The notes under the pieces were generated by a model that was given only the letters and a program-made list of their open reading frames with translations, did no database searches and was not told where the DNA came from. From NCBI GenBank assembly GCA_964502735.1, contig CAZCYD010000006.1, positions 1-64,000 on the forward strand: a stretch of 64,000 nucleotides of DNA, read 5' to 3'. Positions 53,058 through 61,498 of the stretch are shown here, one piece after another (positions within the stretch are counted from its first letter, which is position 1; each line of letters starts with the position of its first letter). Position numbers and translations under genes: made by a program. The stretch is from JACKAN01 sp964502735. Lineage in GTDB: Bacteria; Bdellovibrionota; Bdellovibrionia; Bdellovibrionales; UBA1609.

Positions 53058-53498
53058 CAAACCCAAAGGCCCCCTCATATCACCTTCAACGTAGAGAACT
53101 ACACTGTTATTGTCTAGAGAAGGATGAATGACTTCAAGAGTACACGAGCTCCAGTCATTACCTGGATACCAAGAAAGAATGATAGCATAAATTTCTTGAA
53201 TTTTCTCGCCAGAGTCCAATGACTTGGACTCCAAGCGCCTCATAACTTCCACCTCACAGCTAAATCCGTCGCGTTGTTTAGATATAAGAACTTGAGGAGT
53301 TCTCACTTCCTGAATGGAGCTAACAACAGACACCTGTAACGTAATCGTATCTGTTTCTGAGTCGGTATAATCCGAAGCTCGGAAGGCTTGAGTCTTACCT
53401 GACACCACTTCGATGAAACCACCCTGCTGTGCATGGGCACCGAATACCGGGGCAAATATAAATATTAGAATTATATAAAAAGCCTTAAGTTTTAACAT
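53037..53498 (-). CDS. Small secreted protein of unknown function
   Basis: 153 residues from ATG 53498, with a G-rich Shine-Dalgarno. A signal peptide (FYIILIFIFAPVFGAHA) precedes a strand-rich mature part with two cysteines (FSCEVEV and SSCTLEV) likely to form a disulfide. I recognise no family. It is convergent with the Smr gene. Confidence 0.6.
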   Translation of the reverse strand: MLKLKAFYIILIFIFAPVFGAHAQQGGFIEVVSGKTQAFRASDYTDSETDTITLQVSVVSSIQEVRTPQVLISKQRDGFSCEVEVMRRLESKSLDSGEKIQEIYAIILSWYPGNDWSSCTLEVIHPSLDNNSVVLYVEGDMRGPLGLLTQKNQ

Positions 53499-53793
53499 TG
53501 AATCCCCCTTAAAAACTTTAAAAAAACCTCTCGATATTAAATCCACGCAAACAAAAATCACCCGCCCACTAGAGCCTTGTATTCATCTCTTCTGCTTAGA
53601 GCCGCGCCTCGGGAGGCAACAAAACCTAAGACCGAATTACCATAAGGCACATAAATTTTCTATAACTTTATGTTCATCTTCTATTTCGAAGCTTGAATTA
53701 TTGGCACAAGCTGTTAAGTTATGGAAAAATACTGTGTAGGACTCATGTGTTTTTATAAGACTATGTGTCTTTTTAAAAAAAGAAAGTAGAACA

Positions 53794-54321
53794 ATGAAAA
53801 AATGGTTATGGTTAGACTTGGAGATGACCGGTCTCGATGTAAACAAAGAAGTCATTATTGAAGTTGCAGCTATTATCACAGACTTTGATTTAAATGAATT
53901 AGGAGACTTCCACTCTGTCGTAAAGCAGCCTCAAAAATACATAGACGCCATGGATGAGTGGAATGTAGAACACCACACGGCCAGCGGACTTGTTGAAAAA
54001 ATTCCTAATGGAAAGCCACCTCACCAAGTGGAAAGCGAACTCTGCACTCTCATTGATCATCACTTCCGTACAGAAAGGGCGATATTGGCAGGGAACTCTA
54101 TAACACAGGATAGAATTTTTATAAAAAAATACCTCCCTGAGTTAGAAGCTCGCCTTCACTACAGAATGTTAGATGTAACGGCTTGGAAATTGATTATGAC
54201 AGATAAGTTTGGCATAGAATATGGCAAAAGAAATAGCCATCGAGCCCTGGATGACATTCGAGAGTCAATTGAAGAACTCAAATACTATTTAAAGTTTGTC
54301 CGCCCCGACATAGAGCCCTAG
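53794..54321 (+). CDS. orn: Oligoribonuclease
   Basis: 175 residues, close to the E. coli length of 181. It is a DEDDh 3'-5' exonuclease: LWLDLEMTGLD (Asp and Glu), GNSITQDRIFIKKYLPEL (third Asp), and HRALDDIRESI (His and Asp). It degrades 2- to 5-nucleotide RNAs and pGpG, so it also finishes c-di-GMP breakdown, which matters because a diguanylate cyclase is in the same window. Confidence 0.96.
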   Translation: MKKWLWLDLEMTGLDVNKEVIIEVAAIITDFDLNELGDFHSVVKQPQKYIDAMDEWNVEHHTASGLVEKIPNGKPPHQVESELCTLIDHHFRTERAILAGNSITQDRIFIKKYLPELEARLHYRMLDVTAWKLIMTDKFGIEYGKRNSHRALDDIRESIEELKYYLKFVRPDIEP

Positions 54322-54415
54322 ACCCATCCCTCCCCACTTACGCAGGAAGAGGCCCTTATTAGCAAGCTTAAACAACTAACATAAATAAGCCTATTTCATC
54401 TCTCCAAATGAATTA

Positions 54416-54447
54416 TAACCCAAATCCACAGATAAAATGTGTCAAAT
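54416..54447 (+). repeat. Short intergenic repeat SIR copy 4
   Basis: TAACCCAAATCC, ACA, then GATAAAATGTGTCAAAT. The palindromic GCGG of other copies is changed to ACAG. It lies between the convergent oligoribonuclease and XRE-PAS genes. Confidence 0.8.
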
Positions 54448-54465
54448 TTTTCTCAAATACTTCTA

Positions 54466-55121
54466 TTAGTGGGCACTCAAAAGATATTTATAGATTTGGG
54501 ACTCAAAATCTGAGTAGGTCTTCTTAGTATAATTGGACTCTTCGACCGCACCAGCTAGAATACCTACGCATTCATTTTCGTAAATTAAACAAATGGGGAA
54601 AGCCACAACAGTGAATATCTCTTTAGACTTTGGTTTCATAGAGCGAAAAACCAAGTAGTTACTTACATCGCCCTCAATATGCTTTTGATTTAAAGCCAAC
54701 AACCATTCCGCATTATTAGGGTTCAGAAACTCATCTACCGAAAACCCAATGAATTCTTCATTTCGCACACCGTGAACATCTAAGAAAACCTGATTTACAT
54801 ATTTCAGGATCATATTCATATCACGAATAGCCACAATAAAATTTTGAATACTGTCCAGTTGAGTTCTCTGTTTCTCGATATAGTCCTCTAAGGGAGTTGT
54901 AATAAAAATGCGATTAAGCATCGTCATTTCTTCTAGAGATACATCAAGAACATCTGAAATTTTTTGAAGAGTGGCTAAAGTGATGTTTTTTTTCCAGCCT
55001 CTATATCCTGGTAATATCTGTAGTTAATATCCGCATGTTTGGCTATATCTGCCTGCCGGTATCCCTTCCGCTTCCGATACCAAACAATATTACTGGCTAC
55101 AATTTTTTGGATCTTACTCAA
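54466..55121 (-). pseudogene. XRE-family HTH plus PAS regulator, frameshifted at an A8 run
   Basis: The first frame (55121 down to 54975, TTG start) encodes an XRE helix-turn-helix: SNIVWYRKRKGYRQADIAKHA, INYRYYQDIEAGKK, then a stop. Adding one A to the run of eight (54986-54993) restores GKKNITLATLQKISDVLDVSLEE. This reads straight into the downstream PAS frame (QNFIVAIRDMNMILKYVNQVF, GFSVDEFLNPNNAEW). The restored protein is about 218 residues: an N-terminal HTH and a C-terminal PAS sensor. The break could be a real mutation, phase variation, transcriptional slippage on the A-tract, or a sequencing error. Confidence 0.8.
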
Positions 55122-55192
55122 GGTCTCAATTCCTCAATTTAATTTGGTTGACTATTAACAAAACCTTAACATTTGTCCACTTAAATTCGCCT

Positions 55193-55218
55193 CTGTTGCA
55201 TTTTTTCAAATGCAACAG
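55193..55218. terminator. Hairpin downstream of ahcY
   Basis: A perfect 11-bp stem CTGTTGCATTT / AAATGCAACAG with loop TTTC lies 35 bases past the ahcY stop. There is no long T-run after it in the minus-strand direction, so it may be a weak or factor-dependent terminator, or an RNA-stabilising hairpin. Confidence 0.5.
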
Positions 55219-55252
55219 ATATTCGTTTCAGAAAGTAATAAAGTAGAATTTC

Positions 55253-56617
55253 TTAATAACGATAGTGTTCTGGCTTAAACGGTCCTTGTTGATTAACCCC
55301 CAAGTACTTGGCTTGCTTATCACTCAACTTAGTTAACTTTGCTCCTACGGCTGACAAATGTAACGAAGCTACTTTTTCATCTAAAGACTTGGGTAGAGTA
55401 TAAACTCCAACTGGATACTTTCCAGAGTTTCTTTCCTTCCAAAGCTCCATTTGAGCCATAACTTGGTTCGTAAAAGAGTTGCTCATAACAAATGAAGGAT
55501 GTCCGGTTGCGCATCCAAGATTTACTAAACGTCCCTTAGCCAAAACAATCACTTCCCGACCATTTTTTAAAGTGTGAATATCTACCTGAGGTTTAATTTC
55601 GCGAGCCTTACTATTGGCATTTAACCATGCCATATCAATTTCATTATCAAAATGACCTATGTTGCAAACTATAGCTCCCGATTTCATATTTTCGAAGTGC
55701 TGTGAAGTCACAATATCTACACACCCTGTAGCTGTAACAAAGATATCTGCAGAAGAAGCCGCCTCCTCCATTGTAGTTACCGTATATCCTTCCATTGCCG
55801 CTTGCAGAGCGCAGATGGGGTCAACTTCAGTAATAAGAACTTTGGCTCCATAATGACGCATAGACTGAGCACATCCCTTACCAACATCTCCATATCCTGC
55901 AATAACCACAGTTTTTCCAGCCAACATAACATCAGTCGCACGTTTAATCCCATCGGCCAGAGACTCTCTACAGCCATAAAGATTGTCAAACTTTGATTTT
56001 GTCACAGAATCGTTCACATTAATTGCAGGAATTTTCAACTTACCCGCCTCAAACATTTTCATTAAATTGTGAACACCTGTTGTTGTTTCCTCAGAGACCC
56101 CAATCACTTTCTTTAGCAAGTGAGCAAATCTCTCTTCGTGCATCATATTGGTGAGATCCCCTCCATCATCAAGTATGATGTCAAAACCTTCATCTCCCCA
56201 TCCAACTATTGTTTGTTCTACACACCAGAGGTACTCCTCTTCTGTCTCCCCCTTCCATGCATAAACAGGGACTCCAGACGCTGCAATAGCAACAGCCGCG
56301 TGATCTTGCGTCGAAAAAATATTGCAAGAAGACCAACGCACTTTTGCTCCCAAAGCTGTCAAAGTTTCTATAAGAACGGCTGTTTGAATCGTCATGTGTA
56401 AACAACCCGTAATTTTGGCACCTTTAAGTGGCTGACTCTCTCCAAATTCTTTTCTTAGAGCCATAAGTCCTGGCATTTCTCGTTCAGCAATTTTGATTTC
56501 TTCGCGTCCCCAGAGAGCGAGTTCCTCAAACTTCTCATTACTTTCCATTGCTGCCTTGCAAACTCTATAGTCCGGTCTTTTTAGTCCAGATGTCTTTGCT
56601 GATCCAACAGTCGTCAT
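55253..56617 (-). CDS. ahcY: Adenosylhomocysteinase (S-adenosyl-L-homocysteine hydrolase)
   Basis: 454 residues from ATG 56617, which has GGAGGG about ten bases upstream (ATG 56659 lacks one). Hallmarks: LHMTIQTAVLIETLTALGA, STQDHAAVA, NVNDSVTKSKFDNLYGCRESL, and the NAD site GYGDVGKGCAQSMRHYGA. The C terminus PFKPEHYRY is the typical SAHH tail with its Lys and Tyr. It cleaves SAH to adenosine and homocysteine, relieving product inhibition of the methyltransferases. It belongs to the activated methyl cycle. Confidence 0.97.
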   Translation of the reverse strand: MTTVGSAKTSGLKRPDYRVCKAAMESNEKFEELALWGREEIKIAEREMPGLMALRKEFGESQPLKGAKITGCLHMTIQTAVLIETLTALGAKVRWSSCNIFSTQDHAAVAIAASGVPVYAWKGETEEEYLWCVEQTIVGWGDEGFDIILDDGGDLTNMMHEERFAHLLKKVIGVSEETTTGVHNLMKMFEAGKLKIPAINVNDSVTKSKFDNLYGCRESLADGIKRATDVMLAGKTVVIAGYGDVGKGCAQSMRHYGAKVLITEVDPICALQAAMEGYTVTTMEEAASSADIFVTATGCVDIVTSQHFENMKSGAIVCNIGHFDNEIDMAWLNANSKAREIKPQVDIHTLKNGREVIVLAKGRLVNLGCATGHPSFVMSNSFTNQVMAQMELWKERNSGKYPVGVYTLPKSLDEKVASLHLSAVGAKLTKLSDKQAKYLGVNQQGPFKPEHYRY

Positions 56618-56775
56618 GTTGTGTGTACCCTCCACAAACTCTCCTTTGTTTATATTCATATATTCTTTATATTCTTTATATTCTCAAAATATATTTGCAA
56701 TAACACTATATCCAAAACAATCTTGTAAAAGACCGAAAGTAGCTTAAAAGCCTTTCTACGGCAAGACTTGACGGG

Positions 56776-57537
56776 CTAATAATCCCACAGAGTTAGGATC
56801 TCATAGCCTGTATCCGTAATCAAAATGGTGTGCTCAAACTGGGCAGACAAAGTATTGTCACCAGTGTCATAGTACTTGATGCTAGAGTTGGGTATCGAAA
56901 GCTCTTTAATATCTGCCCCTGTTTGATTAATCATGGGCTCAACTGTAAGACAGGTCCAAGGCCTTAGAACCTCGCCCTTTCCTTTTTTCCCATGAGAGGG
57001 AACAAAGGGGTCCGTATGGAAAACCCTGCCGATCCCATGGCCTCCTATTTCCTTTACGACGTGATAGCCTTTTCTGGTTACAAACCTATTAACAGCAAAA
57101 CCAATATCCCCTGTGGTGTTTCCTGGGCCCACTTCGTCTATACCAACATACATGGCCTCGTAAGCCACTTCTACAATTTTTTTGGCCTCTTCGCTGCACT
57201 CTCCAACTAAAAATGTTCTCGACGTGTCTCCAAAAAAGCCATCTTTAATTGTCGTGACATCCAAGTTGACAATATCTCCCTCTTGCAAAGGCCTATCGTC
57301 CGGAATGCCATGGCAAATACACTGATTAACGGATGTGCAAACCGACTTCGGATAACCATGATACCCAAGTGGAGCGGGCGTGGCATCCTTGCTCAGGGTG
57401 TATTCATGCACAATTTTGTCAATCTCATTCGTGGTAACTCCGGGCTTGATAAACTGGCTTGCGTAGTGAAGGGTCTCGGCTGCCAACTGACAGGCCTTCT
57501 CCATAAGTTTAATCTCGCTAACAATAAGTGGTGCCAT
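56776..57537 (-). CDS. map: Type I methionine aminopeptidase
   Basis: 253 residues from ATG 57537. The five metal ligands are in GDIVNLDVTTIKDGFFGDTSRTF (two Asp), GGHGIGRVFHTDP (His), TVEPM (Glu) and SAQFEHTILI (Glu). GYHGYPKSVCTSVN holds the substrate-binding His. It removes the N-terminal Met of new proteins. It follows the SWIB/H1-like gene on the same strand, and a terminator separates the two. Confidence 0.95.
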   Translation of the reverse strand: MAPLIVSEIKLMEKACQLAAETLHYASQFIKPGVTTNEIDKIVHEYTLSKDATPAPLGYHGYPKSVCTSVNQCICHGIPDDRPLQEGDIVNLDVTTIKDGFFGDTSRTFLVGECSEEAKKIVEVAYEAMYVGIDEVGPGNTTGDIGFAVNRFVTRKGYHVVKEIGGHGIGRVFHTDPFVPSHGKKGKGEVLRPWTCLTVEPMINQTGADIKELSIPNSSIKYYDTGDNTLSAQFEHTILITDTGYEILTLWDY

Positions 57538-57550
57538 AAGTCCTTCATAC

Positions 57551-57583
57551 AAAAAAAAAGCCCGCTATACAACGGGCTTTTTG
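57551..57583 (-). terminator. Rho-independent terminator of the SWIB/H1-like gene
   Basis: AAAAAGCCCG / CGGGCTTTTT form a GC-rich stem with flanking A and T runs on both sides, an eight-base loop CTATACAA between. It lies about 25 bases past the stop of the minus-strand SWIB gene and just before the map start, so it would limit read-through. Confidence 0.85.
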
Positions 57584-57605
57584 GTAAACAATCAAAGTCT
57601 AGTAC

Positions 57606-58016
57606 TTACTTCAAGTGTTTGCTTACAAGTTTAGTCATCTCAAACATAGTCACAGTGCTTTTTCCAAACACAGGCTTAAGTTTTGAGTCCGCATTGATAT
57701 TTCTGCGGTTTTTAGCATCTTGCAGGTTATTTTTCTTGATATAAGCCCACAACTTCTTAACTACTTCTGTTCTTGGAAGTGGTTTAGAGCCTACAACTTC
57801 AGCCAGAGTATCACTGGGAGTCAATGGCTTCATGAAAGCTGGATTAGGCTTTCTTTTTGTCTTTGCCTTTGTGGCTTTTTTAGTCGTTTTTTTGGCTGCT
57901 TTTTTAGTGGCTTTCTTAGGAGCCGCTTTTTTAGTAGCTTTTTTAGTCGCTTTTTTTGTTGCTTTTTTTGTGGCCTTCTTTGCAGCCTTTTTAGTGGCTT
58001 TCTTCTTAGTAGCCAT
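57606..58016 (-). CDS. Histone H1-like Lys/Ala-rich tail fused to a SWIB/MDM2 domain
   Basis: 136 residues from ATG 58016. Residues 1-56 are almost only Lys, Ala and Thr with the repeat KKATKKA, as in bacterial H1/Hc1-like nucleoid proteins and eukaryotic H1 tails. Residues 59-136 form a SWIB domain: AFMKPLTPSDTLAEVVGS, LPRTEVVKKLWAYIKKNNLQ, NRRNINADSKLKPVFG, TVTMFEMTKLVSKHL. SWIB domains occur in eukaryotic chromatin remodellers, chlamydiae and some deltaproteobacteria. It is predicted to compact or organise DNA. A strong terminator follows. Confidence 0.92.
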   Translation of the reverse strand: MATKKKATKKAAKKATKKATKKATKKATKKAAPKKATKKAAKKTTKKATKAKTKRKPNPAFMKPLTPSDTLAEVVGSKPLPRTEVVKKLWAYIKKNNLQDAKNRRNINADSKLKPVFGKSTVTMFEMTKLVSKHLK

Positions 58017-58218
58017 TATTCCCTCCAAGTATATTATTTGTTTCTTTAGGACCATCGCCCTTATAACAACTTAATGATTCATTAAAAAAAAAGCCTTGTC
58101 CAACTAAAAATATAAAAAAAATGCTTTTTCCCCTCTGAAAACTCCCCCCTAAGACTAGTTTTCCCTCTAAAAAAGGGTGAAACCTCAATTCTCTAGAGGA
58201 TAAAACCGATTTTTATCT

Positions 58219-58836
58219 ATGGGAAAGACCGATTTTGCTCAAATCTTAGAGAGAAAATTGAGACTTCATGATCTTGCTAATAAAAATTCAACCTCATATC
58301 AAAACGAAACACAGAACACCACAAGACTAGATATACAAACTGAAATGCAGGAGAAAACAAAAGAGAAAATACCGAGAGACCCTCTAACAGAACAACTAAC
58401 AAAAACCCTCAAGTTCGATTTTGAATTCCCCCACCTCGACAGTCTCCTTAGGTCTCAAAACAAATATCAGCCCCAATCCACTAGACCAGATCAGCAAAAA
58501 AATACATATCAAGAAATGAGAAATGCCCCCATTGAAGGGAACCTTACAACCTCAAACCTATCGACCACAACAGAGCCAGAAACCGTCGAACCACGTCTAT
58601 ATATTCAATCTGTTGATGGTGCTGTATATATTGCCTGGCTCCAGTTAAGAAAACTAGGAGCGTCCCACTTTCAAATGGATAACATAAGCTCGACTGAGGC
58701 CAAGAAGGCCTACCGGCAATTGGCTATGAAACTACACCCCGATCTAGATTCGTCACAAAACACCGACAAATTTATGACTCTCAAAGCGGCATACTCGATA
58801 TTTGAGTGCAGCTTTCGCGAACTTGTAGAGCCCTAG
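58219..58836 (+). CDS. J-domain protein with long N-terminal extension
   Basis: 205 residues. The J domain is at the C terminus (about 142-203): STEAKKAYRQLAMKLHPDLD with the HPD tripeptide, then FMTLKAAYSIFECSF. The first 135 residues are polar, Gln/Thr-rich and probably disordered, so it does not follow the DnaJ order (J domain first). It should stimulate a DnaK-type Hsp70 for an unknown client. It is convergent with ettA. Confidence 0.8.
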   Translation: MGKTDFAQILERKLRLHDLANKNSTSYQNETQNTTRLDIQTEMQEKTKEKIPRDPLTEQLTKTLKFDFEFPHLDSLLRSQNKYQPQSTRPDQQKNTYQEMRNAPIEGNLTTSNLSTTTEPETVEPRLYIQSVDGAVYIAWLQLRKLGASHFQMDNISSTEAKKAYRQLAMKLHPDLDSSQNTDKFMTLKAAYSIFECSFRELVEP

Positions 58837-58877
58837 AACAACAAACAAGACTAGGATTAAAACCAACGCAAACCCAA

Positions 58878-60554
58878 TTACTGAAGTTTTCTGTATTTGA
58901 TTCTCTTGGGTATAAGGGAATCCACTCCCAATCGAACCTTCAAATCGGCCTCGTACTCAGAATAGTTTCCATAAAAGAAGTTCACTTTGCTATCTCCCTC
59001 AAAAGCCAAAATATGAGTACATATACGATCTAAAAACCAGCGATCGTGACTGATCACAACTGCGCTGCCACCAAAGTTAATAAGGGCCTCCTCCAAAGCT
59101 CTCATTGTATTGACGTCAAGATCATTTGTTGGTTCATCTAACAATAAGAGGTTGCCCCCCTCCTTAAGAATTTTTGCCAGATAAACCCTGTTTCTCTCTC
59201 CTCCTGATAACTCTTTGATTTTCTTCTGTTGAGATCCCCCCGCAAAGTTAAACCAAGACACATAAGCCCGAGAGGCCACTTCGCGATTTCCTAGCTGCAC
59301 TTGCTCTCTCCCCTCAGATATCTCTTCCCAAACTGTTTTTTCTGGGTCCAATAAATCTCGACTCTGATCTACATAGGCTAACTTTACGGTCTCACCCACC
59401 TTAAAACTGCCTTTATCCGGAGTTTCTTTATTGGTTATCATCCGAAATAGGGTCGATTTTCCAACTCCATTGGGTCCTACAACTCCTACAATACCCCCTC
59501 TAGGTAGAGAAAAACTCAAATCATCAATAAGTAGACGGTCGCCATAGCCTTTTGTGACTCCCTCGGCCTCAACAACCACATTGCCCAAACGAGGCCCTGG
59601 CGGAATATAAATCTGCAATTCTTTAAGCTTATCTTGATCCGGCTCTTTTAAAAGGTTTTCATATGAGCTAATGCGCGCCTTTGATTTACTCTGGCGCCCC
59701 TTAGGGTTCATTCTGATCCAATCTAATTCCCGCTCCAGGGTTTTAATTCTTTTTTGATCTGACTTTTCTTCTTGAGACAGGCGTCTATCTTTTTGTTCCA
59801 ACCAGGCTGAATAGTTGCCCTTAAACGGAATCCCCTCTCCTCGGTCTAACTCCAAAATCCACCCGGCTACATTATCTAAAAAATACCTGTCGTGAGTAAC
59901 CGCAATAACAGTTCCGGGGAAATCATGTAAGTAATGCTCCAACCAAGCCACAGACTCTGCATCCAAGTGGTTTGTAGGTTCATCTAACAATAAAATATCA
60001 GGATTAGATAGTAAAAGACGACATAAAGCCACGCGACGCTTTTCTCCACCTGACAGAAGTTTAACATCGGCATCATCGGGTGGACAGCGAAGGGCATCCA
60101 TGGCCTGATCGATTTTTTGATCAACTTCCCACCCATCCATGGCCTCGATTTTTTCTTGAACAACTCCCTGACGCTCAATAAGTTTTTCCATCTCTTCGGC
60201 AGAGAGACTCTCGTCGCACATTTTTTCACTGAGAGCCTGAAACTCTTCGAGATAACGTGGCAAGTCCCCCAAACCCTCCATAACATTCTCACGAACTGTT
60301 TTTGTCTCATCGAGTTCTGGCTCTTGTTTTAAATACCCTAAGCGGTAGTCTTTAGAAGGGTAAGACTCCCCAAGGAAGTCCTGATCCTCCCCCGCCATGA
60401 TTTTGAGTAGGCTCGACTTTCCCGATCCATTCAAACCCAACACACCAATTTTGGCTCCATAAAAATAAGAGAGGTAAATGTCTTTCAGGACATATTTATT
60501 GGGAGGGTAGACTTTACTAACCCCTTTCATCGTATAAATAATTTCTTCAGACAT
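58878..60554 (-). CDS. ettA: Energy-dependent translational throttle protein EttA (ABC-F)
   Basis: 558 residues (E. coli EttA 555). Two ABC domains: Walker A GLNGSGKSSLLK and VGPNGVGKSTLF; signatures LSGGEKRRVALC and LSGGERNRVYLA; Walker B DILLLDEPTNHLD and LLLLDEPTNDLD. The region before the first signature (about 95-155, helical) is the EttA arm domain that contacts ribosomal protein L1. No membrane part, as in other ABC-F proteins. It gates entry into elongation depending on the ATP/ADP ratio. Confidence 0.95.
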   Translation of the reverse strand: MSEEIIYTMKGVSKVYPPNKYVLKDIYLSYFYGAKIGVLGLNGSGKSSLLKIMAGEDQDFLGESYPSKDYRLGYLKQEPELDETKTVRENVMEGLGDLPRYLEEFQALSEKMCDESLSAEEMEKLIERQGVVQEKIEAMDGWEVDQKIDQAMDALRCPPDDADVKLLSGGEKRRVALCRLLLSNPDILLLDEPTNHLDAESVAWLEHYLHDFPGTVIAVTHDRYFLDNVAGWILELDRGEGIPFKGNYSAWLEQKDRRLSQEEKSDQKRIKTLERELDWIRMNPKGRQSKSKARISSYENLLKEPDQDKLKELQIYIPPGPRLGNVVVEAEGVTKGYGDRLLIDDLSFSLPRGGIVGVVGPNGVGKSTLFRMITNKETPDKGSFKVGETVKLAYVDQSRDLLDPEKTVWEEISEGREQVQLGNREVASRAYVSWFNFAGGSQQKKIKELSGGERNRVYLAKILKEGGNLLLLDEPTNDLDVNTMRALEEALINFGGSAVVISHDRWFLDRICTHILAFEGDSKVNFFYGNYSEYEADLKVRLGVDSLIPKRIKYRKLQ

Positions 60555-60659
60555 TTTTACTCCTCAGTTGAAATTGTCATTAGATTCTGGAAATGACTCT
60601 TATTATTATTAAATGGCAAAGGCCTTGTCAAAATTCATTTCTCTACATAGCATTAACAG

Positions 60660-60851
60660 ATGAGTAAAAATATTCAAGTTGGCAAAAAACTACCAAAAAA
60701 CCTCAATCAAGCAAGCAAAGATCTGAAAGTAGCTCTCTCTGCCTTTGAGATGGCTTTTGATAGAGAAAAATTCATCCAGGACCAAAAAGAAAAAAAAATC
60801 CGTAAACAAATGCTCTTAAAAATCAAAACCCTACTAAAAGAACTGACCTAA
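60660..60851 (+). CDS. Small basic helical protein of unknown function
   Basis: 63 residues, rich in Lys, with predicted helices (LNQASKDLKVALSAFEMAFD, KIRKQMLLKIKTLLKEL). No family is recognised. It has no strong Shine-Dalgarno visible, so it may be spurious, but the composition is protein-like. Confidence 0.4.
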   Translation: MSKNIQVGKKLPKNLNQASKDLKVALSAFEMAFDREKFIQDQKEKKIRKQMLLKIKTLLKELT

Positions 60852-60889
60852 AAGAACTGGCCAAGAAGAGCTTCAAAAAAGAAAAGCCC

Positions 60890-61025
60890 CTCCAACATCA
60901 CCAAACCCTCAATCAAACCCTCGAATCCTCAACTAAACCTTTAACCAAACCAAACCTTCGATTGAATCCCCAACCAAGCCCTCACCAGGTCTTCGATGAA
61001 ATCTTCAACCAGACCGTCGATAAAC
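60890..61025. repeat. Degenerate short tandem repeat region
   Basis: Variants of AACCCTCAATC and CTTCGAT recur about every 11-20 bases between the small basic gene and PAL-4. It looks like an eroded tandem repeat. No gene is seen. Confidence 0.5.
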
Positions 61026-61029
61026 CTTA

Positions 61030-61178
61030 GGGGTCATCTGAGTTTATTCAAATCTTACATATCCACTTCACGCGCAGTTCGGTTATGGGGGATTGAGGGC
61101 CAAAAGCCCTTAATCCCCCATAACCGCTGTTTGAGCATGAAGTGGATATGTAAGATTTGAATAAACTCAGATGACCCC
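61030..61178. repeat. Large palindromic element PAL-4 (complete copy)
   Basis: Outer arms of 41 bases (61030-61070, 61138-61178) are perfectly complementary. The conserved unpaired loops are CGCGCAGTT (61071-61079) and CTGTTTGAGCA (61127-61137). The inner stem (61080-61099 with 61107-61126) is 20 bp with one G-T pair. Its arm and inner-stem sequences are unrelated to the other copies apart from the stretch next to the loops (CACTTCA and TGAAGTG), yet they still pair. It lies between convergent genes. Confidence 0.95.
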
Positions 61179-61189
61179 ACACACAACAC

Positions 61190-61486
61190 CTAGCCACTGC
61201 AGTCCGGAGTCTTAAACTCCAAGTGCAACTTCTCCCACTCCTCAGGTGTCAGCGCCTTTTGAGCCAAAGCATGAATTCCCTGGCTCATTTCTTCATTCAA
61301 AAGTTGGTAAATCCATCTTTGTCTAGCTATGCGGCTCACTCCCACAAACTTCTCAGAAACCACAAGTAGCTTAAAGTGGCTCTCTTCACTGCCATGAGCA
61401 TGTTTAGAACTCTCGTTGACCAATTCCATATAAACAGGGTCAAACTCTGTTTTTATTTTAGCTTCAATTTGCTTCTGTAATCTCAT
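61190..61486 (-). CDS. bolA: BolA-family protein
   Basis: 98 residues. KHAHGSEESHFKLLVVSEKF is the BolA core with its conserved His, then the helix-turn RQRWIYQLLNEEMSQGIHALA. BolA proteins bind glutaredoxin-bound [2Fe-2S] clusters and some act as transcription regulators. The gene is about a dozen bases downstream of a conserved hypothetical on the same strand and probably belongs to the fumC-LOG operon. Confidence 0.93.
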   Translation of the reverse strand: MRLQKQIEAKIKTEFDPVYMELVNESSKHAHGSEESHFKLLVVSEKFVGVSRIARQRWIYQLLNEEMSQGIHALAQKALTPEEWEKLHLEFKTPDCSG

Positions 61487-61498
61487 ATATTTGACTCC

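Noticed and set aside
56618..56775. SAH riboswitch before ahcY
   Set aside because: The short AT-rich leader has TATTCTTTA repeats but no structured conserved SAH-aptamer core that I can see.
57720..58074. Phe/Ala-rich open frames opposite the SWIB/H1-like gene
   Set aside because: They are antisense shadows of the Lys/Ala/Thr repeat; the sense frame has a signal, domain and terminator.
7661..61178. Palindromic elements as integron attC sites
   Set aside because: They have a bulged hairpin but lack the conserved GTTRRRY/RYYYAAC core pairs of attC, and no integrase or cassette array is present.
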